From CANMXU01 sp052030545 (GTDB lineage: Bacteria; Pseudomonadota; Gammaproteobacteria; Enterobacterales; Alteromonadaceae), in contig NZ_JBPDIH010000004.1 of assembly GCF_052030545.1 (NCBI RefSeq), forward strand, positions 434,001 through 498,000: 64,000 bases of DNA, read 5' to 3'. Made by a program: the position numbers and the translations under genes. Positions 26,651-33,654 of the stretch are shown in pieces. The notes under the pieces were generated by a model that saw only the letters and a program-made list of their open reading frames with translations, had not been told where the DNA came from and searched no databases. The first letter of the stretch is position 1. Each line of letters begins with the position of its first letter.

Positions 26651-26827
26651 CTTCGCGCTTCCTTCGACAAGCTTCCTTCGACAGGCTCAGGACTAGCGGT
26701 TTGGCGGTGAATTTATCTAAATGAGTCCATGCGCAATAATTTCCGTTTGTTTGGAAAAGGGGTCGGTGACATTTATACAAATGGCAAATGCCGACTACTT
26801 TCTTCCTTATTTTTTGTCACCGACCCC
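26651..26827. repeat. Composite direct repeat, copy Y
   Basis: Second copy of the module at 26444-26634, with two rather than three 14-bp units at its start. Confidence 0.85.
26759..26827. mobile_element. 69-bp inverted-repeat element, copy 3
   Basis: Perfect 13-bp terminal inverted repeats GGGGTCGGTGACA / TGTCACCGACCCC. The best-preserved copy. Confidence 0.82.
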
Positions 26828-26837
26828 AGTTTTCCAA

Positions 26838-26879
26838 TAATTCCCGTTCATGCTGAGCTTGTCGAAGCATAGGGAATTA
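26838..26879. repeat. Hairpin element, copy 2
   Basis: Arms TAATTCCC (26838-26845) and GGGAATTA (26872-26879) around a 26-nt core that is one base different from copy 1. Relative to copy 1, one pair in the outer stem changed from T-A to C-G on both sides. Confidence 0.8.
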
Positions 26880-27013
26880 AAAGACGTAAACGTTAATTCA
26901 GCCCAAAATAACCTCTTAAAATATAAAATCCTCAGGCGCAACATAGCTTTTAACGATAAGTAAGAAAAAATTGGCGCAAATCAATGATGTCTTAATTTCA
27001 GCAAATGCCATAA

Positions 27014-27032
27014 AATGATTGTTATTCTCATT
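27014..27032. promoter_or_regulatory. Candidate Fur box upstream of selO
   Basis: AATGATTGTTATTCTCATT, read on the opposite strand, matches the Fur consensus GATAATGATAATCATTATC at about 13 of the 16 best-aligned positions. It is 28 bp before the selO start, where bound Fur would block transcription. By-eye match only. Confidence 0.4.
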
Positions 27033-27059
27033 TAATCATTAAGCGCGCTTACTGTTATC

Positions 27060-28652
27060 ATGTTAAACCTTACCTTTGTAAATCAATATATTAGTCATTT
27101 GCCGGGCGACAGCTTAGCTGAAAATTATCCGCGTCAGGTTGAACATGCCGCCTACTCTTTTGCGACGCCAAAAAGTGTTGCTGCGCCAAAGTTAATTGCC
27201 TTTAATGACGATGTTGCCAATGAACTCGATTTTTCTTTTAGTGAGCACGATGAAGATGAACTTGCGCAGCTACTTACCGGCAACCAGCTTACAACAAGCA
27301 TGCAGCCATATGCGATGTGCTATGGCGGCCATCAATTTGGTGGTTGGGCTGGCCAATTAGGCGACGGTCGTGCAATTAATTTAGGTGATATTCAAACTAA
27401 AAACTTTGGTCATAAAACCATACAACTTAAAGGCGCTGGCCCTACCCCGTATTCAAGAACTGCCGATGGTTTAGCCGTGCTGCGCTCGTCAATACGCGAG
27501 TTTTTATGCTCTGAGGCGATGTATCATTTAGGTGTACCAACCACGCGAGCATTAAGTTTATGTTTAACCGGCGATAATGTTCGTCGTGATATGTTTTACG
27601 ATGGCAACGCAAAATATGAACTAGGCGCTGTGGTGTGCCGAGTATCGTCTTCTTTTACCCGTTTTGGTAGTTTTCAATTACCATCAGCGCGCAGCGACGG
27701 CGCTTTATTACAAGCACAAGCGCAATATTGCATCAAAACCGACTTCCCGCATTTACTCGACCAAACACAAACGTTTTCGCCTGAGGTGTATGCTAATTGG
27801 TTTAATGAAGTGTGCCAACGCACTTGCAAATTAGTAGTGCACTGGATGCGTATCGGTTTTGTCCATGGCGTATTAAATACCGACAACATGTCAATATTAG
27901 GTGAAACCATCGACTTTGGCCCGTATGGTTGGGTTGATGATTTTGACCCCGACTGGACACCCAATACCACCGACGCGCAAGGAAAACGCTATCGTTTTGG
28001 CGCGCAAGCGCAAGTTTGTCGTTGGAACTTATGCCAACTCGCCAATGCCATTTACCCATTAATTAATGATGCTAAACCACTGCAGCAATGCATCGATGAA
28101 TTTAGTGACAATTATCAACAACAATGGGCAGAGATGATGGCTGAAAAGCTCGGTTTTAATGAGTATGTTGAGGCCTCTGACCAAGCGATTTTTAGCCAGC
28201 TTGAAGAGTTACTGGCAAGCATAGAAACTGACATGACCTTGTTTTACCGAAAACTGGCCACGATCAACATCAGCGAAAAAGCCCTTGAACAGCCAGCGCT
28301 TCATTTTGCCGATTGTTATTATCAGAGTGAGCAAATAACGCCTGAGTACAAAGCAGAATTAGCCACTTGGTTAAATGCTTATTGCGAGCGCTTACTCACC
28401 CAGCAAGGTTTTGATAACAGCAAACGCATCGCCAAAATGAATGCAGTTAACCCTAAATATGTGCTTAGAAACTATCTATCTCAGCAAGCTATCGACAAAG
28501 CAGAGCAAGGTGATTACAGCGAACTTCATACCTTGCAAGCACTGTTAAAACGCCCATACGATGAACAGCCAGAATTTGAACGCTACGCACAAAAGCGCCC
28601 TGATTGGGCTAGAAATAAAGCCGGCTGCTCTATGCTCTCGTGTAGCTCTTAA
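27060..28652 (+). CDS. selO: Protein adenylyltransferase SelO (YdiU)
   Basis: Pseudokinase-fold enzyme that transfers AMP from ATP to Ser, Thr or Tyr of target proteins, linked to redox stress. 530 aa, somewhat longer than E. coli YdiU (478). Family blocks: MCYGGHQFGGWAGQLGDGRA, IQLKGAGPTPYSRTADG, LRSSIREFLCSEAM, HGVLNTDNMSILGETIDFGP (metal-binding Asp/Asn) and NPKYVLRNYL. It ends CSMLSCSS, the conserved C-terminal Cys motif that in some SelO proteins carries selenocysteine; here both are TGC/TGT Cys. No good ribosome binding site precedes the ATG. It is followed by a heptad array. Confidence 0.94.
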   Translation: MLNLTFVNQYISHLPGDSLAENYPRQVEHAAYSFATPKSVAAPKLIAFNDDVANELDFSFSEHDEDELAQLLTGNQLTTSMQPYAMCYGGHQFGGWAGQLGDGRAINLGDIQTKNFGHKTIQLKGAGPTPYSRTADGLAVLRSSIREFLCSEAMYHLGVPTTRALSLCLTGDNVRRDMFYDGNAKYELGAVVCRVSSSFTRFGSFQLPSARSDGALLQAQAQYCIKTDFPHLLDQTQTFSPEVYANWFNEVCQRTCKLVVHWMRIGFVHGVLNTDNMSILGETIDFGPYGWVDDFDPDWTPNTTDAQGKRYRFGAQAQVCRWNLCQLANAIYPLINDAKPLQQCIDEFSDNYQQQWAEMMAEKLGFNEYVEASDQAIFSQLEELLASIETDMTLFYRKLATINISEKALEQPALHFADCYYQSEQITPEYKAELATWLNAYCERLLTQQGFDNSKRIAKMNAVNPKYVLRNYLSQQAIDKAEQGDYSELHTLQALLKRPYDEQPEFERYAQKRPDWARNKAGCSMLSCSS

Positions 28653-28658
28653 TAACGA

Positions 28659-28762
28659 GCTACAAGCAAGAAGCTTTAAGCTGAAAGTTAAAGCTACAAG
28701 CGAGAAGCTTTAAGTCAAAAGCCACAAGTTGAAAATTAAAAGTTAAGAGCCAAAAGCAACAA
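28659..28762. repeat. Degenerate heptad array, 15 units, after selO
   Basis: Units GCTACAA, GCAAGAA, GCTTTAA, GCTGAAA, GTTAAA (one 6-mer), GCTACAA and so on to GCAACAA. Consensus G-Y-N-N-N-A-A in the selO direction. It begins 6 bp past the selO stop and its last unit is part of the palindrome at 28756-28787. Confidence 0.92.
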
Positions 28763-28787
28763 ATGTGACTTATTTCACATTTGTTGC
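28756..28787. promoter_or_regulatory. 13-bp palindrome containing a perfect CRP-type core
   Basis: Arms GCAACAAATGTGA (28756-28768) and TCACATTTGTTGC (28775-28787) with 6 nt between. The centre TGTGACTTATTTCACA equals the CRP consensus TGTGA-N6-TCACA, and the flanks AAA/TTT also fit. An extended -10 TGCTAGAAT follows at 28785-28793. It could regulate trhO, or be a transcript-end hairpin of selO; a T-run is lacking. Confidence 0.6.
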
Positions 28788-28911
28788 TAGAATGCGCGGC
28801 GAATTATTGCTCAAGCATCAATTAAGTACGTTTGAACGATAAATAAACATTACAATAACCACTTAATCTACAGCGCCGTATTTACGTTACGGACAGCTCA
28901 ATGGGTAAAAA

Positions 28912-29919
28912 ATGACAACACAACATCAGCAACACAGCAAACAAACCGTCGTTTGTGCACTATATAAATTTGTCCGTCTCGACAATTACCAAGATCTTAA
29001 AGCGCCATTATTAGCTCATATGGAAAGCCAAAGCGTAAAAGGCACACTTTTACTAGCAAGCGAAGGCATCAACGGCACCATTGCCGGTAGCCAAAAAGCG
29101 ATTGACTCAGTGCTTGAGTTTTTACAAAACGATGAACGCTTAAACCCTATTTCATATAAATTTTCTTATCATCAAGAAAACCCTTTTCAACGCACCAAAG
29201 TGAAATTGAAAAAAGAAATTGTCACCATGGGCGTTGAAGGTATCGACCCACTGCAAGTGGTGGGGACTTATGTAAAACCGAAAGACTGGAACGCGTTAAT
29301 TTCAGATCCTGAAGTTTTATTAGTTGATACCCGTAACGACTACGAAATTGAAATTGGCACCTTTAAAAATGCGGTTAATCCAAATACCGAAAACTTTCGT
29401 CAATTCCCAGAATACGTTGAACAAAACCTAGATAAAACCAAACACAAAAAAGTTGCCATGTATTGTACTGGCGGCATTCGCTGTGAAAAATCGACCGCTT
29501 ACATGAAAGAGCAAGGGTTTGAAGAGGTTTATCACCTCGAAGGCGGTATTTTAAAATACCTTGAAGAAGTACCAAAAGAAGAAACCTTATGGGAAGGTGA
29601 ATGCTTTGTGTTTGACGGTCGCGTTGCGGTTAATCACGACTTAGAAAAAGGCCAGTACGACCAATGTTTTGCTTGTCGATTCCCAATAACCGAAGAAGAA
29701 AAGCAAAGTGAGCACTACATTAAAGGCATTAGCTGCCCTAAATGTCATGACAAAATGAGTGATGAACAAAAAGCCCGTTTTGCTGAGCGTCAACGCCAAA
29801 TCGACTTAGCGAAAGCTCGTGGTGATGAACATATTGGTGGCGACATTAAAGTCGCACTAGAGAAAAAGCGCGAGCAGAAAAAACTGCAACGTGAAAAAGC
29901 GCAAGCGGGTAATAAATAA
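28912..29919 (+). CDS. trhO: tRNA uridine(34) hydroxylase TrhO (YceA)
   Basis: Rhodanese-family enzyme that hydroxylates U34 of certain tRNAs on the way to (m)cmo5U. 335 aa. The N-terminal domain has GTLLLASEGINGTIAGS and the pattern FQRTKVKLKKEIVTMG; the rhodanese domain has LLVDTRNDYEIEIGTF and the catalytic loop MYCTGGIRCEKSTAYMKEQG. A C-terminal cysteine cluster (CFACR...CPKCHD) and a charged tail end the protein. It is monocistronic, between the CRP-like palindrome and the inverted repeat at 29951-29985. Confidence 0.94.
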   Translation: MTTQHQQHSKQTVVCALYKFVRLDNYQDLKAPLLAHMESQSVKGTLLLASEGINGTIAGSQKAIDSVLEFLQNDERLNPISYKFSYHQENPFQRTKVKLKKEIVTMGVEGIDPLQVVGTYVKPKDWNALISDPEVLLVDTRNDYEIEIGTFKNAVNPNTENFRQFPEYVEQNLDKTKHKKVAMYCTGGIRCEKSTAYMKEQGFEEVYHLEGGILKYLEEVPKEETLWEGECFVFDGRVAVNHDLEKGQYDQCFACRFPITEEEKQSEHYIKGISCPKCHDKMSDEQKARFAERQRQIDLAKARGDEHIGGDIKVALEKKREQKKLQREKAQAGNK

Positions 29920-29950
29920 GCTTTGCTCGCCAAAACACTGTAAAGTAAGC

Positions 29951-29985
29951 CCCTGTAACGCAAATATTTTAAATGCGTTACAGGG
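29951..29985. terminator. Probable bidirectional terminator between trhO and the Kelch gene
   Basis: Perfect 12-bp inverted repeat CCCTGTAACGCA/TGCGTTACAGGG with an 11-nt AT-rich loop, followed by TATTTTAAAAA. It lies between convergent genes; the T-run is weak. Confidence 0.6.
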
Positions 29986-30008
29986 TATTTTAAAAATCAA
30001 AGCACCTG

Positions 30009-30986
30009 TTATTTTTTAACGCCTTTTTGGAAAACTTCAATTGAGCTTAATTCAGGCTTACCACCTCGTTGCCCGCTACCTGCGGCAATATATAATTTGT
30101 TATCAACAACAACTAAATTACTGCCGTGACGACCTCGATTAAGTGGCGCTTCGTCTTGCCAGCGCATGTTATTAAAACTAAATGAAACAGTTTTATGATT
30201 AGCAGGCAATGCACCGGTTTCTCCGCCCGTATAATAAAGGGTATTATTAAGTACTGCCGCGCCACCACCGCCTGTGGGCACAGGTAAATTAACGTCTAAT
30301 GTGTGCCACGCTTTTTTATCAAAATTATAAACATCGACTTTATTGCTTACTTTATCCATAAAAGCAGTAAAGTTATCCGGTTCATGATAGCTGGTATTTC
30401 GCCCGCCTAAAGCGAGTAATTTACCCGATAAAATCACCGCATTTGCATGATCGCGAATATTAGGCGCATCGGTTAATACATGCCAGGTATTGTTTTTAGG
30501 ATCATACACATCAAATAATTTACTGGTGCCGCTGGTATGCCCATTGGTAATACCGCCAACAATATAGATTTTGTCATTATGTACCACGACACCCGCGCCG
30601 CCGCGACGACGCTCTAGCGGTATTTCAAATGGCATCGACCAAGTATCTGTTTTAGGTTGATACTGATAAACATAGGCTAACGGACTTTCTACAGGATACT
30701 TACCTGTTAAACCTGTCACTACAAATATACTTTCGCCAAACGACACCGGCGTAATATGGTGCATTTCAAGCGGTGTATTCGCTTTTTTTAACCACGAGCG
30801 CTGCGCAATATCAAATTGCTCAACGGGTTTGTCACCTCTGCCACCAATTAAGTAAAGCGTTTTATTATGAGCAACAAAACCATTTTCATGCCGCGGAGTT
30901 GCCGCATTTTGTGTTTCGATCATTTGCCACTGAGCATTCGCAGCAAGTGACAAAATTAATGTTATACATCCCAAAATAGTTTTCAT
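30009..30986 (-). CDS. Exported Kelch-repeat protein
   Basis: 325 aa from ATG at 30986, preceded by CAGGAAAA; the frame continues 33 codons upstream without a ribosome binding site. Signal peptide MKTILGCITLILSLAANA|QWQ. The mature part is a beta-propeller of about six Kelch repeats, each with a Gly-Gly turn (LIGGRGDKP, IVGGITNGH, ALGGRNTSY, YTGGETGAL) followed by a YDP or YNF strand and a conserved Trp. Periplasmic or secreted. Kelch propellers bind proteins or sugars (NanM is one example), but no catalytic assignment is possible. It lies 37 bp after a cupin gene on the same strand, probably one operon. Confidence 0.85.
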   Translation of the reverse strand: MKTILGCITLILSLAANAQWQMIETQNAATPRHENGFVAHNKTLYLIGGRGDKPVEQFDIAQRSWLKKANTPLEMHHITPVSFGESIFVVTGLTGKYPVESPLAYVYQYQPKTDTWSMPFEIPLERRRGGAGVVVHNDKIYIVGGITNGHTSGTSKLFDVYDPKNNTWHVLTDAPNIRDHANAVILSGKLLALGGRNTSYHEPDNFTAFMDKVSNKVDVYNFDKKAWHTLDVNLPVPTGGGGAAVLNNTLYYTGGETGALPANHKTVSFSFNNMRWQDEAPLNRGRHGSNLVVVDNKLYIAAGSGQRGGKPELSSIEVFQKGVKK

Positions 30987-31023
30987 TATTTTTCCTGTTG
31001 TAGTGCATGTTTTAGTACTTGTT

Positions 31024-31518
31024 TTAGCGCTTAGGCTCAGCCTTGGTTTTAGGTATTGGTTTTGCCTGATATTTAAAAACAACAAATTTCATTGTTTTTG
31101 TACCATTATTAAACAAGCCGTGTAAATCCCCGGGAGCCGCATATAAAATATCGCCAGCATTGGCTGCAAACGTTTCATCGTTAATTGTCCATAGCCCACT
31201 TCCTTCAAGGATCATTAAATACTCCTCTTCATTATGACGATGGGCAGGGTGAATTTCATTGTTCGGCTCAATAGTTGCCACACCAGCAATCGCATTTTTT
31301 GTACCAAGCGTTTCGCCAATAAAATAGGTTAGAAAGTGACTGCCCTGATAATGAGTAACATGTGCCTCTTTTGCTGGAACTACCTTTGTCTGGATCAACT
31401 GCTCCTGGGACAGCTTCGCCTGGCTCACTTTCACCTGATTAACATTTTCTGTAAACGCGTAACAGTTTATCGTTATTAGCCAAATAAACATTAAAACTAT
31501 CGCTTTGTGTAGGCTCAT
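31024..31518 (-). CDS. Exported cupin-domain protein
   Basis: 164 aa from ATG at 31518 (ribosome binding site GGAGT); the longer frame to 31590 lacks one. The N-terminal hydrophobic segment (about residues 7-21, ending CYAF) is a signal peptide. A single cupin_2 barrel follows: motif 1 is HPAHRHNEEEYLMILEGSG, giving the metal ligands His, His and Glu, and motif 2 is YAAPGDLHGLFNNG with the last His. It may be an enzyme or binding protein; the substrate is unknown. First gene of a two-gene minus-strand unit with the Kelch protein. Confidence 0.85.
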   Translation of the reverse strand: MSLHKAIVLMFIWLITINCYAFTENVNQVKVSQAKLSQEQLIQTKVVPAKEAHVTHYQGSHFLTYFIGETLGTKNAIAGVATIEPNNEIHPAHRHNEEEYLMILEGSGLWTINDETFAANAGDILYAAPGDLHGLFNNGTKTMKFVVFKYQAKPIPKTKAEPKR

Positions 31519-31690
31519 TTTTACTCCATAAATTATCTGTCGTTGCTCGAAGGTATTTTTACTTCGATTGATAAAGTATCCCCAACCCACCTTATTGTCA
31601 ACTTGACAAATACATTAATAGATGGTTTAACTAGGCACTAACAGAGAGCATTTTGTATGCCCATTCAAGATAATAATTAGGTCAATAATA

Positions 31691-32509
31691 ATGAAATTTT
31701 TAATTAAAATTATACTGTTAAGCTTTATTTCAACCGTTAGCTTAGCAAACACTTTTAATGCAAAAGAAGACTTACTGTTGCTGCAATTTGACAGTAAAAC
31801 CGATGTTGACGATCTTCACACCATTGCCGCAACCCATAGTATTCTGGCGCGCTTAGATCACCTTAAAATTAATTATCTTGCTGTTGCCGGTGCTTACGGC
31901 ACGCAAAATGGGCTTTATGTGCCATCGCCAGCATTATTTAACAGTGCTTTTGGCAAAAACTGGCTTGATGCGCATAAGCATTATCAGCACGCTGTTAGCA
32001 ATGTTGCCGATAAAGTCACACATCAGTTAAATAAAGGCGGCAGTGTTTGGGTAATGGAAGCGGGGCAATCAGACTTTACCGCTGCTTGGATTTTAGCGAT
32101 AAGCGAGCATGTAACACCTGAATTAATTAAATCACGTGTGCATGTTATTCAACATAGCCAATGGAACGAAAAGCATACTGGAAAAGCCAGTTTAGCGTTT
32201 GTGAAACACGCGACCAGTTATCAAAAAATTCCTGACGGTAACGCAACAAATAATGGTAGTGCCGGTTTTAATAAAGTGAACAGAACTGCGTTAGAAACAC
32301 TTAAAAAACATAACACGTGGGGAAGAAGTTGGCAGCTCGCCATTGAAATAGCGAATAAATATAACGGATTAAATGGTCGCTATTTAAATAAAGTCATTGC
32401 TGATGACGGCCTCGATTTTTCAGACACCAGTGAATTAATTTGGATCTTAGCCATAGATGAAGTAACTGACATCAATAGTTTCACACTATGGCTTAATAGC
32501 GATTCATAA
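31691..32509 (+). CDS. Exported protein, nucleoside-hydrolase-like N-terminus
   Basis: 272 aa with signal peptide MKFLIKIILLSFISTVSLA|NTF. The mature start LLLLQFDSKTDVDDLHTIAA resembles the Asp-rich calcium motif of nucleoside hydrolases and DUF1593-type proteins (D-x-T-D-x-D-D). Later segments GGSVWVMEAGQSDFTAAWIL and SRVHVIQHSQWNEKHTG are compatible with that fold, but the family is not certain. It is divergent from the cupin-Kelch pair (172 bp between starts). A role in periplasmic glycoside or nucleoside breakdown is inference only. Confidence 0.65.
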   Translation: MKFLIKIILLSFISTVSLANTFNAKEDLLLLQFDSKTDVDDLHTIAATHSILARLDHLKINYLAVAGAYGTQNGLYVPSPALFNSAFGKNWLDAHKHYQHAVSNVADKVTHQLNKGGSVWVMEAGQSDFTAAWILAISEHVTPELIKSRVHVIQHSQWNEKHTGKASLAFVKHATSYQKIPDGNATNNGSAGFNKVNRTALETLKKHNTWGRSWQLAIEIANKYNGLNGRYLNKVIADDGLDFSDTSELIWILAIDEVTDINSFTLWLNSDS

Positions 32510-32556
32510 ATAAGCTGAGATAAATTGTGCCGCTACTCAACTAATAAACGAATAAA

Positions 32557-33360
32557 TTAGGGCTGAAACGCCACTAACGATTCATCAGGTTTTAAGGTTA
32601 AGGTTTTATAGCCTGATGAGTCACGTTTTCCAAAAGTGGAATTTTGTTTTCGATCGAACTCTTCATGCACTTTAATCAACCTATCGCCAACAACTTGATA
32701 TTGCGCGGTATTGGTTTGAGCAATGTCTAAGGAGAAAATAATATAGGCCCTGCCGCTGCCTTCAAACGATAACTGCGCGCTAAGCGGTACACCGTTTTCA
32801 TCGATAGTGACGCTATAATTACCAGTAAAATCATCGACGTAACCACGCACTTCTTTATTATCAACAATTGCTTCTAATGGCAGAGTAAAGTTGAGCAAGC
32901 GGGCAAGTTTACCATCAGGTGTAGTTGTTGGTTGCTCACTAATAAATTCTGCTTTTTTTAATGTTCGGGCGACATCATTTGCTGCCGATAACATATTACG
33001 TAAATTGCTCGCTTGAATACCGTCAAGAGCATTTAACGTCGGGGTATTTACCTCTTCGTCGTTTTCTTTGGCGTTAGCTTCTTGCTCAATTGCATTTATG
33101 GTTTGATTGGAATAGTTTATTTGTAAGCCATTGGCATTGTCGGTTAATGCCACTTGCACAAAACCGCTGGTGGTTTTAAGTTTTTTGGCTTTACCGCTGT
33201 GCCTGGTAAAGGCTGACTCAAGTTCAGCTGAAACCGGCACAGTGCCGGTTAATTTTGTTAATGCTGACTGTAAATCTGTTAATCCATCGGCAACAGCACC
33301 TGCACTAAAAATTAGCGAAAACGTGGTTAAGGTAAGTAAATTTGCACATGCTTTTTTCAT
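32557..33360 (-). CDS. Exported protein of unknown function
   Basis: 267 aa from ATG at 33360, preceded by CAGGCGG; an in-frame TTG at 33387 is less likely. Signal peptide MKKACANLLTLTTFSLIFSAGAVA|DG. The mature protein is hydrophilic, with a helical N-terminal third, a Glu/Asn-rich linker (about residues 93-105) and a beta-rich C-terminal half (RGYVDDFTGNYSVTIDENGV, SAQLSFEGSGRAYIIFSLDI). No catalytic motif is seen and I do not recognise the family. Convergent with the nucleoside-hydrolase-like gene. Confidence 0.65.
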   Translation of the reverse strand: MKKACANLLTLTTFSLIFSAGAVADGLTDLQSALTKLTGTVPVSAELESAFTRHSGKAKKLKTTSGFVQVALTDNANGLQINYSNQTINAIEQEANAKENDEEVNTPTLNALDGIQASNLRNMLSAANDVARTLKKAEFISEQPTTTPDGKLARLLNFTLPLEAIVDNKEVRGYVDDFTGNYSVTIDENGVPLSAQLSFEGSGRAYIIFSLDIAQTNTAQYQVVGDRLIKVHEEFDRKQNSTFGKRDSSGYKTLTLKPDESLVAFQP

Positions 33361-33552
33361 AAACCGCCTGCTGTCGTTATTATTCAATTTTTGCTGTGTA
33401 TAAGCTCTATAAGCATGAGCCTTTAAAGCATAAACAAGAGAGTAGCATGCGAATAATTAGTATTTCTATTTAAAACGTTAGCAAATATGAATGAAAGAGC
33501 GCTGCTTAATAATTTGAAGGGTAATTGCCGTGTTTAAAAGGAATGAAAGATA

Positions 33553-33587
33553 ATAAAAAGCTAGCTAATATTGCATCAGCTAGCTTT
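33553..33587 (-). terminator. Terminator after the M28 peptidase gene
   Basis: On the minus strand the stem AAAGCTAGCT/AGCTAGCTTT (33578-33587 with 33557-33566) is followed by TTATTA. It lies beyond the heptad array, so the array would be transcribed as a 3' UTR. Confidence 0.65.
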
Positions 33588-33652
33588 GAACTTGCAGCTT
33601 CAAACTTATGGCTTATAACTTAAGGCTTTTCGCTTGCAGCTTGAGGCTTCTA
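33583..33652. repeat. Degenerate heptad array, 10 units, after the M28 peptidase
   Basis: Ten 7-bp units without phase slip. In gene direction (minus) they read GCCTCAA, GCTGCAA, GCGAAAA, GCCTTAA, GTTATAA and so on: G-Y-N-N-N-A-A. The array starts 2 bp past the stop and meets the terminator hairpin. Confidence 0.92.
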
Positions 33653-33654
33653 AT

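Larger units (their letters stand above)
25373..27059. repeat. Mosaic of nested repeats without genes (1.7 kb)
   Basis: No credible coding frame. The stretch is built of modules repeated two to four times: a 248-bp block (25391-25638 and 26139-26386), a 68-69 bp inverted-repeat element (three copies), a block of about 180 bp repeated at 26444-26634 and 26651-26827, covarying hairpins, and about ten copies in both orientations of the motif TTCGACAAGCTCAGGACGAA. The last motif resembles short repeats dispersed in many unrelated bacteria (recalled, not searched). Local ORFs of 60-80 codons cross module borders and are treated as spurious. Confidence 0.9.

Noticed and set aside
26536..26780. Overlapping open frames of 62-66 codons on both strands in the repeat mosaic
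   Set aside because: They cross module borders, repeat between copies and have no ribosome binding site; they arise from the inverted-repeat element.
33131..33403. 90-codon plus-strand frame
   Set aside because: Antisense to the signal-peptide part of a better supported exported protein.
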